Under the pieces are notes generated by a model. It searched no databases. It had not been told where the DNA came from and saw only the letters and a list, made by a program, of their open reading frames with translations. The translations under genes were made by a program, and so were the position numbers. From Glo-17 sp964549735 (GTDB lineage: Bacteria > Krumholzibacteriota > Krumholzibacteriia > LZORAL124-64-63), in contig CAZJWO010000003.1 in the NCBI GenBank assembly GCA_964549735.1, positions 5,413-69,412 on the forward strand: a stretch of DNA of 64,000 bases, in the 5' to 3' direction. Positions 47,775 through 55,368 of this stretch are shown one piece after another. Position 1 is the stretch's first letter, and each line of letters starts with the position of its first letter.

Positions 47775-48164
47775 TCAGCCCGCCTTCGTGATCCCGACGA
47801 ACTCCACGCCGAAGTCGAACGACGGCGTGGTACCGGCGATCGTGCCGACGATCCGCAGGTAGCGTTTCAGGTCGGAGACGTTCAGCTTCATGACCTTCAC
47901 GCCGGCGGTCTCGGCCGCGTCGGTGACCTGGGAGAACGCGCCGCTGGTGACGTCCTCGTAGGTCGAGTCGTCGTCCGAATGCTGGAGCTTCACGTCCAGG
48001 GTGGGAGTGGTGCCGGTTCCGGCCGAGGCGTTCAGCAGCACCAGGGCCACGCCCTCGTACTCGAGCACGTCGATGCCGGTCCCGGTCAGGGTCGAGGTTC
48101 GGCTGGCCGCCGGGGCCAGCTCTACGCCCGTCGCCTGGGCCAGGGCGTTCAGTAGGTGGGTCAT
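47775..48164 (-). CDS. Phage head-region protein, beta-rich
   Basis: 129 aa. Composition rich in Thr, Ala, Gly and Val with beta-strand patterning (VALVLLNASAGTGTTPTLDVKLQHSDDDSTYEDVTSGAFSQV, KRYLRIVGTIAGTTPSFDFGVEFVGI). It lies between the capsid and the head-tail joining gene, where head decoration or head-completion proteins are normally found. No family is assigned. Confidence 0.55.
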   Translation of the reverse strand: MTHLLNALAQATGVELAPAASRTSTLTGTGIDVLEYEGVALVLLNASAGTGTTPTLDVKLQHSDDDSTYEDVTSGAFSQVTDAAETAGVKVMKLNVSDLKRYLRIVGTIAGTTPSFDFGVEFVGITKAG

Positions 48165-48168
48165 GCGG

Positions 48169-48474
48169 TTACCTCCCGCCGGCCCGCGGCCGGCCTTTGC
48201 GCCTGTTCGGCGCTGGGGAATCCGGGTCCCGATCCTCGGGAGCCGGGTCTCCGTGACTGATGGCGGCGGGCCCGGAAGCCTCGTGAGCCTCCGGACCCGC
48301 CTCGGGCGCGGACGGGACGATGCGGGCGTAGCCCATCCGGACCTTCTTGCGGGCCTCCGCGATCGACAGGTCCTTCGGGGCCACCAGGATCTGCCCGGGG
48401 ACGACGTCGTTGCCTTCGCCTCCCAGGCAGTGACCGGTGGTGACCTCGATGGTGAGCGTGCCTTGCTCCGTCAT
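48169..48474 (-). CDS. Small head-region protein with disordered tail
   Basis: 101 aa from ATG 48474 with an AAGGGATG site upstream; an in-frame ATG 9 bp earlier is less well placed. An ordered start (TLTIEVTTGHCLGGEGNDVVPGQILVAPKDLSIAEARKKVRMGYARIV) is followed by a Pro/Glu/Ala/Arg-rich tail (PEAGPEAHEASGPAAISHG). This resembles small proteins located after capsid genes, sometimes annotated as head fibre or connector-associated. Function unknown. Confidence 0.5.
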   Translation of the reverse strand: MTEQGTLTIEVTTGHCLGGEGNDVVPGQILVAPKDLSIAEARKKVRMGYARIVPSAPEAGPEAHEASGPAAISHGDPAPEDRDPDSPAPNRRKGRPRAGGR

Positions 48475-48497
48475 GCGCTTCATCCCTTCGTGCCCGG

Positions 48498-50477
48498 CTA
48501 CGACAGCGTCGCGCCGGTCCCCTTGACGAATGACTCGCCGCGACGGACGGCGGTGTCGGCCATCGAGTAGCTGGTGATCAGGATCTGACCGCGGGCGGCC
48601 TTCGTGACGACGTCGACCACGATCTCGAGGTCGTTGCCCCACATGCCCACCAGCAGGTCGTTCCAGTTCCCGAAGACCAGGCCGTGCTCGTTGCTGCCGG
48701 CCCCCAGCGTCTTGGAGATCTGGTTCGTGGTGCGGGCGGGGTAGCCGCCGAGCTCGCCCTCGCGGTAGGTGCCCGACCACAGGAAGACCGGGTAGCCGCT
48801 GACCAGGGGCGTGCGCTTCAGCACGCCGGCCATCAGCGGGGTGGTCATCCAGGAGAGGGCCCCGAGGTCGGCGTTCTTGTCCGCGACCAAGGCGGGCATC
48901 GTGGTGATGTCCGTCAGGTCGGGCACGCCGCCCACAGCGTGGGACTGGACGTCGGCCGCCCCGTAGATGCCCACGGGCTGCTTGTCCGTGCCCTTGCCGT
49001 GCAGCGCGCCGAGATCCAGGGCCAGGCCGTGGCCGGTCGCCAGGTCGCTGCGGATGTCAGCCTCGACGTCGATCGAGGACATCACCAGCAGCTGCCGGGG
49101 GATCTGCACCTGGCCGATCAGGGTCTTGGGCGAGAGGGACACGTAGCCGTACGAGGGCTCGGACTGCGGAGCGTCGCTCGGGGGGTTCTCCTCCATCCAG
49201 GACACCGTGGGAGCGCCGGTCTTCTTGTTGAAGTACACGACGCCCTGCAGGCCGGGATAAAGCTTCGCGCCCGAGACCAGCACCAGGGCCCGGTTGCGCA
49301 GCAGGTCGATCATGTCGGGCATGATCTGCTGGCCGACCAGGGTCGCGCCGCCGCTCTGCTGGGTGGTGCCCAGGACGCGCTGCTGGTCGTCGTCGCTCAG
49401 TCGCCACGGCACCAGTACGCCGCCGTGGTCAGCGCCGGTGCGGTGCTTGGACAGCTCCTCGTGGACCTCGGCCTCCAGGCCGTCGTACCGGCTGCGTTTG
49501 CCGTCCATCAGCTCGGCCTGCAGGCGGATCGCGCGGTGGATGGAGTAGCGCTTCTTGTCCCGGGCCGGCATCTCGGCCAGCGCCTCGGCCGAGGGCTGGG
49601 CGGGCCCCTGGGTGCGGAGGGCTCCCAGGATCTCGCGTGAGACCTGGTCCGGCGTCAGGCCCTTCCTGATCCAGCCGGCGGCTTTGTCGGTCACACCGTG
49701 GGCCTGGGCCATCTCCATGATCTCGGCTGCTTCCGCGCCGCGATCCCGGGTCTCGACCACCTTGGGTGCCGGCGCAGGCGCCGCCGGCGCTTCTCGGGTC
49801 TCGGTGCCCGAGGCGGGCCGTTCGACCGCGGCGGGCGGGGTTCCTGCTTCGACACTCATGGTTCGTTCTCCTTCGGTAACGGGCTCTTCGATCGTGAATT
49901 CGACCAGGTCGACCTCGGGAGCGCCGCGTGTGCGCCCGAAGCCGACCTCGTGGTCGGCGGGAATGGGTTCGGTGGAGACCTCGTAGGGCATCCAGCGGCA
50001 GCGGTAGGTCGCGAGGCCCGACTTCTTGTCCTTCGAGACCATCTCCATCGAGAGGACCTGGTAGCCCACCGAGACGGTCTTGATGTGCCCCTCGCGGAGC
50101 ATCGTCTCCTGCTCCTGGCCCAGTGGGATCGACGAGAAGCTGGCCAGGCCGCGGAGGCGGCCGCGCTTCGCGTCGAGCTCGATGTCGTTCACCGAGCCGA
50201 AGTGCAGGAGGCGCTGGTGGGACTTGATCAGCGGCAGGCCGTTCTTGGCCCGGCTGAGGTCGACGTCGCGGGCCTCGTGGGACAGGACCTCGTCGTACTC
50301 CTCCCAGGTGTCCCAGGAGTAGCGGCGGACGGGGGCCTCGCTGGAGAAGGACACCGGGTAGAGCCGGATCTGACCCTCGCCGCCGTCGGCGCGGGTTTCG
50401 ACCTCGACCTCGAAGTCCCGGTACTGGATGCGCGGCACCTTCACGGTTCGCGTTTTGATGGCAGTCGGTGTGTCCAT
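48498..50477 (-). CDS. HK97-type prohead protease-capsid fusion protein
   Basis: 659 aa. The first about 190 residues resemble phage prohead protease: IKSHQRLLHFGSVNDIELDAKRGRLRGLASFS with a histidine in the catalytic context and ADHEVGF region. A flexible Ala/Pro/Glu-rich linker (about 210-245) and a helical delta-like segment follow. The C-terminal half is an HK97-fold major capsid (GGVLVPW at about 350, QQIMPDMIDLLRNRALVLVSG, YPVFLWSG, GLVFGNWNDLLVGMWGNDLEIVVD). Fusion of protease and capsid is known in some siphoviruses. The gene is read away from the portal gene. Confidence 0.87.
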   Translation of the reverse strand: MDTPTAIKTRTVKVPRIQYRDFEVEVETRADGGEGQIRLYPVSFSSEAPVRRYSWDTWEEYDEVLSHEARDVDLSRAKNGLPLIKSHQRLLHFGSVNDIELDAKRGRLRGLASFSSIPLGQEQETMLREGHIKTVSVGYQVLSMEMVSKDKKSGLATYRCRWMPYEVSTEPIPADHEVGFGRTRGAPEVDLVEFTIEEPVTEGERTMSVEAGTPPAAVERPASGTETREAPAAPAPAPKVVETRDRGAEAAEIMEMAQAHGVTDKAAGWIRKGLTPDQVSREILGALRTQGPAQPSAEALAEMPARDKKRYSIHRAIRLQAELMDGKRSRYDGLEAEVHEELSKHRTGADHGGVLVPWRLSDDDQQRVLGTTQQSGGATLVGQQIMPDMIDLLRNRALVLVSGAKLYPGLQGVVYFNKKTGAPTVSWMEENPPSDAPQSEPSYGYVSLSPKTLIGQVQIPRQLLVMSSIDVEADIRSDLATGHGLALDLGALHGKGTDKQPVGIYGAADVQSHAVGGVPDLTDITTMPALVADKNADLGALSWMTTPLMAGVLKRTPLVSGYPVFLWSGTYREGELGGYPARTTNQISKTLGAGSNEHGLVFGNWNDLLVGMWGNDLEIVVDVVTKAARGQILITSYSMADTAVRRGESFVKGTGATLS

Positions 50478-50505
50478 GCACCCAGTAGTGATGCATCCGC
50501 GAAAG

Positions 50506-50540
50506 GCCGACCAATCTAAATGTCATTTAGATTGGTCGGC
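50506..50540. repeat. Perfect 35-bp palindrome between divergent head genes
   Basis: Two 17-bp arms, GCCGACCAATCTAAATG (50506-50522) and CATTTAGATTGGTCGGC (50524-50540), are exact reverse complements around one T. The palindrome lies in the 90-bp gap between the capsid start (50477, minus) and the neck gene start (50568, plus). It could be a shared operator for divergent late promoters. It could also mark an inversion junction, or be an assembly fold-back artefact. Confidence 0.85.
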
Positions 50541-50567
50541 TCGTTAGCGCGGTGTCACCGTGGGCGC

Positions 50568-51125
50568 ATGGCACAGGAACTCGCATACCTCCCCGATCAG
50601 TTCGCGGCCGGGACCACCGTCTGCTATCGCAGGCGGCTGACGGATTACCCTGCATCCGCCGGTTGGACGCTCCAGGTCCACCTGGCCGGCGCGAGCGTGC
50701 TCGCCAAGACGGCCGCCGCCGATGGCGACGACTTCATCGTCACGATCGAGGCCACGGACACCGAGGCCGACTTCGCCGCCGGGCTGTACAAGTGGGTCGA
50801 GCGGGTCTCGAACGCGGGCGGCGAGGTCTACGAGGTGGGCCGCGGCTCCGTCACGATCCTGCCCAACCTGGCCGAGGCCTCCGAGGGCAGCGAGCAGGAG
50901 TGGATCGAGAGGGCGATCGCCATGCTGCGGGCCCACATCGAGGGCCGGCTGCCGGCCGGCATGGAGAGCTACCAGATCGCCGGGCGTGTGGTGGCGAAGA
51001 TGCCGATCCGGGAGGCTGTCAGCCTCCTGTCCAGCCTCGAGTCCCGCCTGGCTGGTCTGCAGAAGCCGGGATTCGTCACCCGACCCGTGCTCGTGTCGTT
51101 CACCAAGCCCGGGTTCGAGCGATGA
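50568..51125 (+). CDS. Phage head-completion/neck protein, gpW-like end
   Basis: 185 aa from ATG 50568. The N-terminal part (LAYLPDQFAAGTTVCYRRRLTDYPASAGWTLQVHL) is an Ig-like beta domain, and the C-terminal helical part (SYQIAGRVVAKMPIREAVSLLSSLESRLAGL) resembles the small gpW-type proteins that precede portal genes. It overlaps the portal start (ATGA). Its placement is as expected, but the block is in the opposite direction from the capsid gene. Confidence 0.65.
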   Translation: MAQELAYLPDQFAAGTTVCYRRRLTDYPASAGWTLQVHLAGASVLAKTAAADGDDFIVTIEATDTEADFAAGLYKWVERVSNAGGEVYEVGRGSVTILPNLAEASEGSEQEWIERAIAMLRAHIEGRLPAGMESYQIAGRVVAKMPIREAVSLLSSLESRLAGLQKPGFVTRPVLVSFTKPGFER

Positions 51126-52654
51126 AGCGGCCGCTGCACAAGCGTCTCGGGCGGGCGGTCCGACTCGCCTGGCGCGAACTCCGCGGCCAGCGAGGCGTGT
51201 TCGACGGGGCGGGAGTCCACCGGTTGCTCCTGGACTGGATCGCCCAGACCCGGTCTGCGGACGAAGAAGTCCGCGGCGACATCCGCATGCTGCGGGCCCG
51301 CGCCCGCGAGCTCGGCCGCAACAACAGCTACGTCAAACGCTACTTCCGCCTGCTGGTGAACAACGTGATCGGGCCCATGGGGATCAAGCTGCAGGCCCAG
51401 GTCTGGGCCGGGGAACAGCCCGACTCCAAGGCCAACGCCGCGATCGAAGAGGCGTGGAACGCCTGGGCCAATGCTCCGGTGACGGTCGACGGTCGGCTCA
51501 CGCTGCGCCGATTCGAGAAGGTGATCCTCAAGACCATGGCCTGCGACGGCGAGGCCTTCGTCCGTCTGTGGCGGGGGTTCGAGGGCAACGCCCATGGCCT
51601 GGCCCTGCAGGCGATCGATGCCGACCTGATCGACGAGACTCTCAACCGCCCTCGTCGCGGAACGCAGAACGAGATCCGTATGGGCGTGGAGATCGACGCC
51701 ATCGGGAGGGCGGTCGGATTCTGGGTGTGGGATTCGGTCGGCACGGACCTGTTGCGCGAGCGGTACTTCGTCCCGGCCGCGGAAATGCTCCACCTCTACG
51801 ACCCCGAGCGCGTGAACCAGACCAGGGGCGTGACGTGGGTGCACTCGGTCATGGTGCCGGCGCACATGCTGAACGCCTACGAGGAGTCGGAGGCGGTCGC
51901 GGCCAGGATCGGGGCCTCGAAGATGGGGCTGTTCGAGAAGCGAAGCGATTCGCTGGCCGGCGACCTGGCCAGCGATCCCAAGCCCGCGACCATGGAGGCC
52001 AACCCCGGGACGTTCGAGATTGTCCCCGATGGCTACGAGTTCAAGGCCTGGGAGCCGGATCACCCGACGGCTCAGTTCCCGGCGTTCATCAAGCAGATGC
52101 TCCGGAAGATCGCCTCCGGGTTCAGCGTCTTCTACAACGTCCTGGCCAACGACGCCGAGGGCGTCAGCTACTCCACGATGCGGAGCTTTGCCTTGGTGGA
52201 GCGCGACGATTGGCGCTCCATCCAGCAGGACTTCATCGACATGTGGCGGCGGCCGCTGTACGCGGCCTGGCTCGGCATGGCGCTGCTGACTGGCAGCCTG
52301 AAGCTCGGCTCCCGCGATCCCTCCCGCTACATGGCGGTCCGACACCGTCCTCGGGGTTGGCAGTGGATCGATCCCGAGAAAGAGGCGAAGGCCGCCGTGC
52401 TCTCGATTCAGAACGGCCTGGGGACGAGGACCGGGTTCCTGGCGGAGAAGGGCGAGGACATCGAGGACGTCTTTGCCGAGTTGGCCCGGGAGCAGGATCT
52501 GGCCAAGGAGTACGGGTTGTCGATCTCCGGGGCAACAGCGGCGACGAGCGAGCCGGCGGAGGATCAACCCAAGGACGCCGAGGGTGACGAGGAAGAGATT
52601 GACGAGGACCAGGCCGAAGTCGAAGACGAGGAAACGGAGTCGGCGACTCGATGA
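51122..52654 (+). CDS. Phage portal protein, lambda family
   Basis: 510 aa. Conserved portal segments include ARARELGRNNSYVKRYFRLLVNNVIGPMGIKLQAQ, the EEAWNAWANAPVTVDGR region, DGEAFVRLWRGFEG, YFVPAAEMLHLYDPERVNQTRGVTWVHSVM and MLRKIASGFSVFYNVLANDAEGVSYSTMRS, all typical of lambda gpB-like portals. The C-terminal tail is very acidic (DEEEIDEDQAEVEDEETES). It forms the DNA entry ring of the prohead. Confidence 0.92.
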   Translation: MKRPLHKRLGRAVRLAWRELRGQRGVFDGAGVHRLLLDWIAQTRSADEEVRGDIRMLRARARELGRNNSYVKRYFRLLVNNVIGPMGIKLQAQVWAGEQPDSKANAAIEEAWNAWANAPVTVDGRLTLRRFEKVILKTMACDGEAFVRLWRGFEGNAHGLALQAIDADLIDETLNRPRRGTQNEIRMGVEIDAIGRAVGFWVWDSVGTDLLRERYFVPAAEMLHLYDPERVNQTRGVTWVHSVMVPAHMLNAYEESEAVAARIGASKMGLFEKRSDSLAGDLASDPKPATMEANPGTFEIVPDGYEFKAWEPDHPTAQFPAFIKQMLRKIASGFSVFYNVLANDAEGVSYSTMRSFALVERDDWRSIQQDFIDMWRRPLYAAWLGMALLTGSLKLGSRDPSRYMAVRHRPRGWQWIDPEKEAKAAVLSIQNGLGTRTGFLAEKGEDIEDVFAELAREQDLAKEYGLSISGATAATSEPAEDQPKDAEGDEEEIDEDQAEVEDEETESATR

Positions 52655-52712
52655 GTGATCTACAAAGCCCGATGGATGCCCCAAGCAAGGGGCGGAACGG
52701 AGAGGTTGGAAC

Positions 52713-53090
52713 GTGAGAACGATGGTCATCTGCTCGGTGCTGCTGGTCCTGGCTGCGGCACTGTTCCCTCTGCTCGGCAAGGCCGCACAGGACGGCACGG
52801 TCGCCGAAGCCACCGGGTTTGTGCCGTTCTATGGTACCGGACCGGTGGGATCGAAAAAGGCGCACATCCTCGACATGTACGCGTTGCCCGACCTGGGGAC
52901 GGTCTACATGTCGTTCTGGGTCTACGACGACGCTGCCGAGATCTGGTCCCGGCTCAAGCCGAAGGCGGCGCTGGGGGACACAATCTTCCCTCTGAGAGAG
53001 GGACTACCGGTCCGCTTCATCTTCGAGCCGAACGCGCCGGACGCGGTCTATCTCTCGGGAGATGGCCGGGCGGACCTGATGTGGGAGTGA
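52713..53090 (+). CDS. Small secreted protein of unknown function
   Basis: 125 aa with a signal peptide or N-terminal anchor (MVICSVLLVLAAALFPLLGKAA). The remainder (FVPFYGTGPVGSKKAHILDMYALPDLGTVYMSFWVYDDA...) suggests a beta-rich domain. It is the first of a short rightward cluster leading to the lysis genes. Secretion by a phage-encoded protein suggests a role at the cell envelope or surface exclusion, but this is not shown. Confidence 0.55.
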   Translation: MRTMVICSVLLVLAAALFPLLGKAAQDGTVAEATGFVPFYGTGPVGSKKAHILDMYALPDLGTVYMSFWVYDDAAEIWSRLKPKAALGDTIFPLREGLPVRFIFEPNAPDAVYLSGDGRADLMWE

Positions 53091-53096
53091 TTCGCC

Positions 53097-53588
53097 ATGC
53101 GTAGCCGATCCTGCATCGTGATCATCCTCTGGCTGGTGGCGGCTCCCATTGGTGCCTGGGCCCAGTACGGCGGAGAAGTGCACAACGGTGGTTGGGCCAA
53201 TGGCACCGGCGTGCTCTTGCCACCGCGGACTCCAGTCGAGGCGCCCGATCCGGTCCTACTGGTCCTCCTGCCGCAGACGTCCTTCACAGCCGGCGGCACC
53301 AACGCGTTCGCCTACATCTTCATGAACGCTCCGCTGTCGGAGGCCAGAGCCAGGATACGGATCGTCCGCGTCAGCGATTCGGTGGTCGTGGGGACCGGCA
53401 ATTGGACGTCGACATCGACCAACCGGACTCTGGTATCCGGCCTGGTGGTCGGGGAGACCTACCGGGTCGATGTGGAACTCGAGGCCCTGACACAAGCGTG
53501 GCTGAGCGTGCCCTGGTACACCCTGATCGCCTCCTACGTGCAGCCGAGCAAATTCGATCCGCCGTTCGATTGGGACCTGCAAGGGTGA
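53097..53588 (+). CDS. Small secreted protein with Ig-like domain
   Basis: 163 aa, signal peptide (CIVIILWLVAAPIGAWA). The mature part has beta-strand segments (PVLLVLLPQTSFTAGGTNAFAYIFMNAPLSEARARIRIVRV, VSGLVVGETYRVDVELEALTQAW) like an Ig or fibronectin type fold. It follows the preceding gene by 6 bp. Function is unknown; it probably works outside the inner membrane. Confidence 0.55.
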   Translation: MRSRSCIVIILWLVAAPIGAWAQYGGEVHNGGWANGTGVLLPPRTPVEAPDPVLLVLLPQTSFTAGGTNAFAYIFMNAPLSEARARIRIVRVSDSVVVGTGNWTSTSTNRTLVSGLVVGETYRVDVELEALTQAWLSVPWYTLIASYVQPSKFDPPFDWDLQG

Positions 53589-53598
53589 AAGGCAGTCG

Positions 53599-53958
53599 AT
53601 GGAACTGACGTTGGAAGTGGCCCGCAGCTTGGGGCTCGGAGGGCTCGGATTGATGGCGACGATGCTGGCCGTGAGGTTGGCCATCCAGACCGTCGACCTC
53701 GCGCGGACCCAGCTGTGGCGACGGAACGGAAACAACGGGACGAAGGTCGCCTTCGACGAACTGAAGGTCGTCTGCCCGCTGGCTCCGGGACGCCACTCCC
53801 TGGACGACGTGCACGAGGTGCTCGTCCAGATCCAGTCGGGCATGGAGCGGCTCAACGAGACCCAGAAGGTGATCGAGTCGGACATGAAGGACCGCAGCCA
53901 GCGGCTGTGCGACATCCTCGGGGCCCTGCGCCTCGAACTGGCCCGAAGGGAGGGCTGA
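53599..53958 (+). CDS. Membrane protein with coiled coil, candidate spanin or lysis accessory
   Basis: 119 aa. One hydrophobic segment near the N-terminus (GLGGLGLMATMLAVRLAIQTV) and a following helical region rich in charged residues (LDDVHEVLVQIQSGMERLNETQKVIESDMKDRSQRLCDILGALRLELARRE) suggest a type II membrane protein with a coiled coil, as in i-spanins or lysis regulators. It precedes the endolysin. The role is inferred from position. Confidence 0.5.
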   Translation: MELTLEVARSLGLGGLGLMATMLAVRLAIQTVDLARTQLWRRNGNNGTKVAFDELKVVCPLAPGRHSLDDVHEVLVQIQSGMERLNETQKVIESDMKDRSQRLCDILGALRLELARREG

Positions 53959-53959
53959 C

Positions 53960-54454
53960 GTGACCAGCAGAGAACTCTTCGACCGAGCGATCGAGGTCGT
54001 CCTCGAGCACGAGGGAGAGGCATACACCGACAACCCGCTCGACCGGGGCGGGCCGACCAAGTTCGGGATTGCCCAGCGGTGGAATCCGGATCTGGACGTG
54101 GCGAGCCTCACGCGAGAGCAAGCGATCGAGGTCTACTGGGAGAGGTACTGGCACGGACACCGGTACGAGTTCCTGCCCGAGGCGATCGCCATCAAGGTGT
54201 TTGATCTGGCTGTCAACCTGGGGAACCGAACGGCAGTGAAGTGTCTCCAGCGGGCGCTACAGGCTTGCGACCTGCGGGTCGTGATCGACGGTCTCTTGGG
54301 CACCGAAAGCTGTGGGGCTGCAAGACAAGCTGATCAGAAGGCTCTGATGGCGGCATTAAGGTCCGAGGCTGCTGGCGAATACCGGCTCCTTGTGGCTCGG
54401 CACTCGGACCAGATCGTGTTCCAGGGCGGTTGGCTTAACCGCGCGTACGCCTGA
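53960..54454 (+). CDS. Phage endolysin, glycosyl hydrolase 108-like muramidase
   Basis: 164 aa from GTG 53960. VLEHEGEAYTDNPLDRGGPTKFGIAQRW holds the catalytic glutamate of the GH108 signature (EGxY/F, E18 in EHEGE) and the DRGGPTKFGI block. The C-terminal half (AVNLGNRTAVKCLQRALQAC, ...GEYRLLVARHSDQIVFQGGWLNRAY) fits the peptidoglycan-binding domain of ZliS-like proteins. It should cleave peptidoglycan at the end of the lytic cycle. Confidence 0.85.
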   Translation: MTSRELFDRAIEVVLEHEGEAYTDNPLDRGGPTKFGIAQRWNPDLDVASLTREQAIEVYWERYWHGHRYEFLPEAIAIKVFDLAVNLGNRTAVKCLQRALQACDLRVVIDGLLGTESCGAARQADQKALMAALRSEAAGEYRLLVARHSDQIVFQGGWLNRAYA

Positions 54455-54465
54455 GAGGAGACCAC

Positions 54466-54870
54466 ATGGTAGGAGAAATCCTGGGCATTTTGGGGAAGGT
54501 TGCCGGCGGAGTCGCTGACCGCCTTTTCCCGGACCCGGAGCAGGAACTGAAACGGATCGAGCTGCAGCAGGCGCTGCAGGCGGCGGTCCTGGAACGGACC
54601 TCTGAGATCGAACGGGCGGCCGCGGAGGTCGTCAAGGCCGAGGCGCAGGGCCAGAGCTGGCTCCAGCGGACCTGGCGGCCGATCACCATGTTGGTCTTTG
54701 TCGGGTTGATCGTGGCCCGATGGCTGGGATGGTCGGCACCGAATTTGCCCGAGGCTGAGGCGCTCAAACTCTGGAGCATTGTTGAAATCGGCCTCGGTGG
54801 CTACGTTATCGGCCGATCTGCTGAAAAGACCCTTCCGGGCCTCATTCAGGCGATGAAGAAAGGCGATTGA
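54466..54870 (+). CDS. Holin, GTA 3TM-like family
   Basis: 134 aa. A helical amphipathic start with PDPEQELKRIELQQALQAAVLERTSEIERAAAEVVKAEAQ is followed by SWLQRTWRPITMLVFVGLIVARWLGW and a second membrane span (VEIGLGGYVIGRSAEK). The arrangement matches the GTA_holin_3TM family. It forms the membrane lesion that lets endolysin reach the wall. It follows the endolysin by 11 bp. Confidence 0.82.
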   Translation: MVGEILGILGKVAGGVADRLFPDPEQELKRIELQQALQAAVLERTSEIERAAAEVVKAEAQGQSWLQRTWRPITMLVFVGLIVARWLGWSAPNLPEAEALKLWSIVEIGLGGYVIGRSAEKTLPGLIQAMKKGD

Positions 54871-55103
54871 TCAATACCATGCAATGCTGCTAGGCATTTA
54901 GGGGGCGGGCGGCACTGCACGATGTCGGAGGATCGCACGCCACGCAGGCGTCGACCTGCACGTGCCGTGTATTCTGTTTTAATATAATCAGTTACAAAAC
55001 ATTTTGCCGAAAATGAGACTACGCTAGGACGGCATAAATTAGGCGAAAAAAAACTTGTGAATGCACCAGAATGGTGTAAAGTGGTGCACCCTAGGAGGGT
55101 GCT
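54871..55103. other. AT-rich spacer with promoter and operator for the R-M locus
   Basis: The GC content drops here (TTTTAATATAATCAGTTACA near 54977-54995 includes a TATAAT at 54983-54988). Immediately before the RHH gene the segment TGCACCA (55062-55068) and TGGTGCA (55082-55088) are inverted arms, with an additional TGGTG at 55072-55076. These three half-sites would suit an autoregulating RHH protein, although the exact -35/-10 pair is unclear. Confidence 0.4.
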
Positions 55104-55316
55104 ATGGCGAGAAAGAGAAAGCGGCCTGATCCAGGCATGTCCCGCGCGTCCGTGAGCTTACCTGTGGAAGACTACGCGGAGATCGAGCGTATAGCACAGC
55201 AGAACCGCGTGTCTATCGCATGGGTGATCCGAGAGGCAGTCACTCAGTACCTAGCGGAGAGGAGTCCGCTTTTTCGCGCCTCCGAGATTGCTCGCACACA
55301 CCAAGGCGGCCAATAG
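55104..55316 (+). CDS. Ribbon-helix-helix regulator of R-M locus
   Basis: 70 aa with a strong GGAGGGT site 5 bp upstream. RASVSLPVEDYAEIERIAQQNRVSIAWVIREAVTQYLAE follows the CopG/Arc-type RHH pattern: a beta strand, then two helices. An inverted TGCACCA/TGGTGCA motif lies just upstream, a likely binding site. It overlaps the start region of the methyltransferase gene and probably works as the controller of the restriction-modification system, a role normally taken by HTH C-proteins. Confidence 0.8.
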   Translation: MARKRKRPDPGMSRASVSLPVEDYAEIERIAQQNRVSIAWVIREAVTQYLAERSPLFRASEIARTHQGGQ

Positions 55317-55368
55317 GGCAGGCCGTATCCTGCAGATTTTGGATTCAAGCAAGGGAGTGCCTTCAAGA

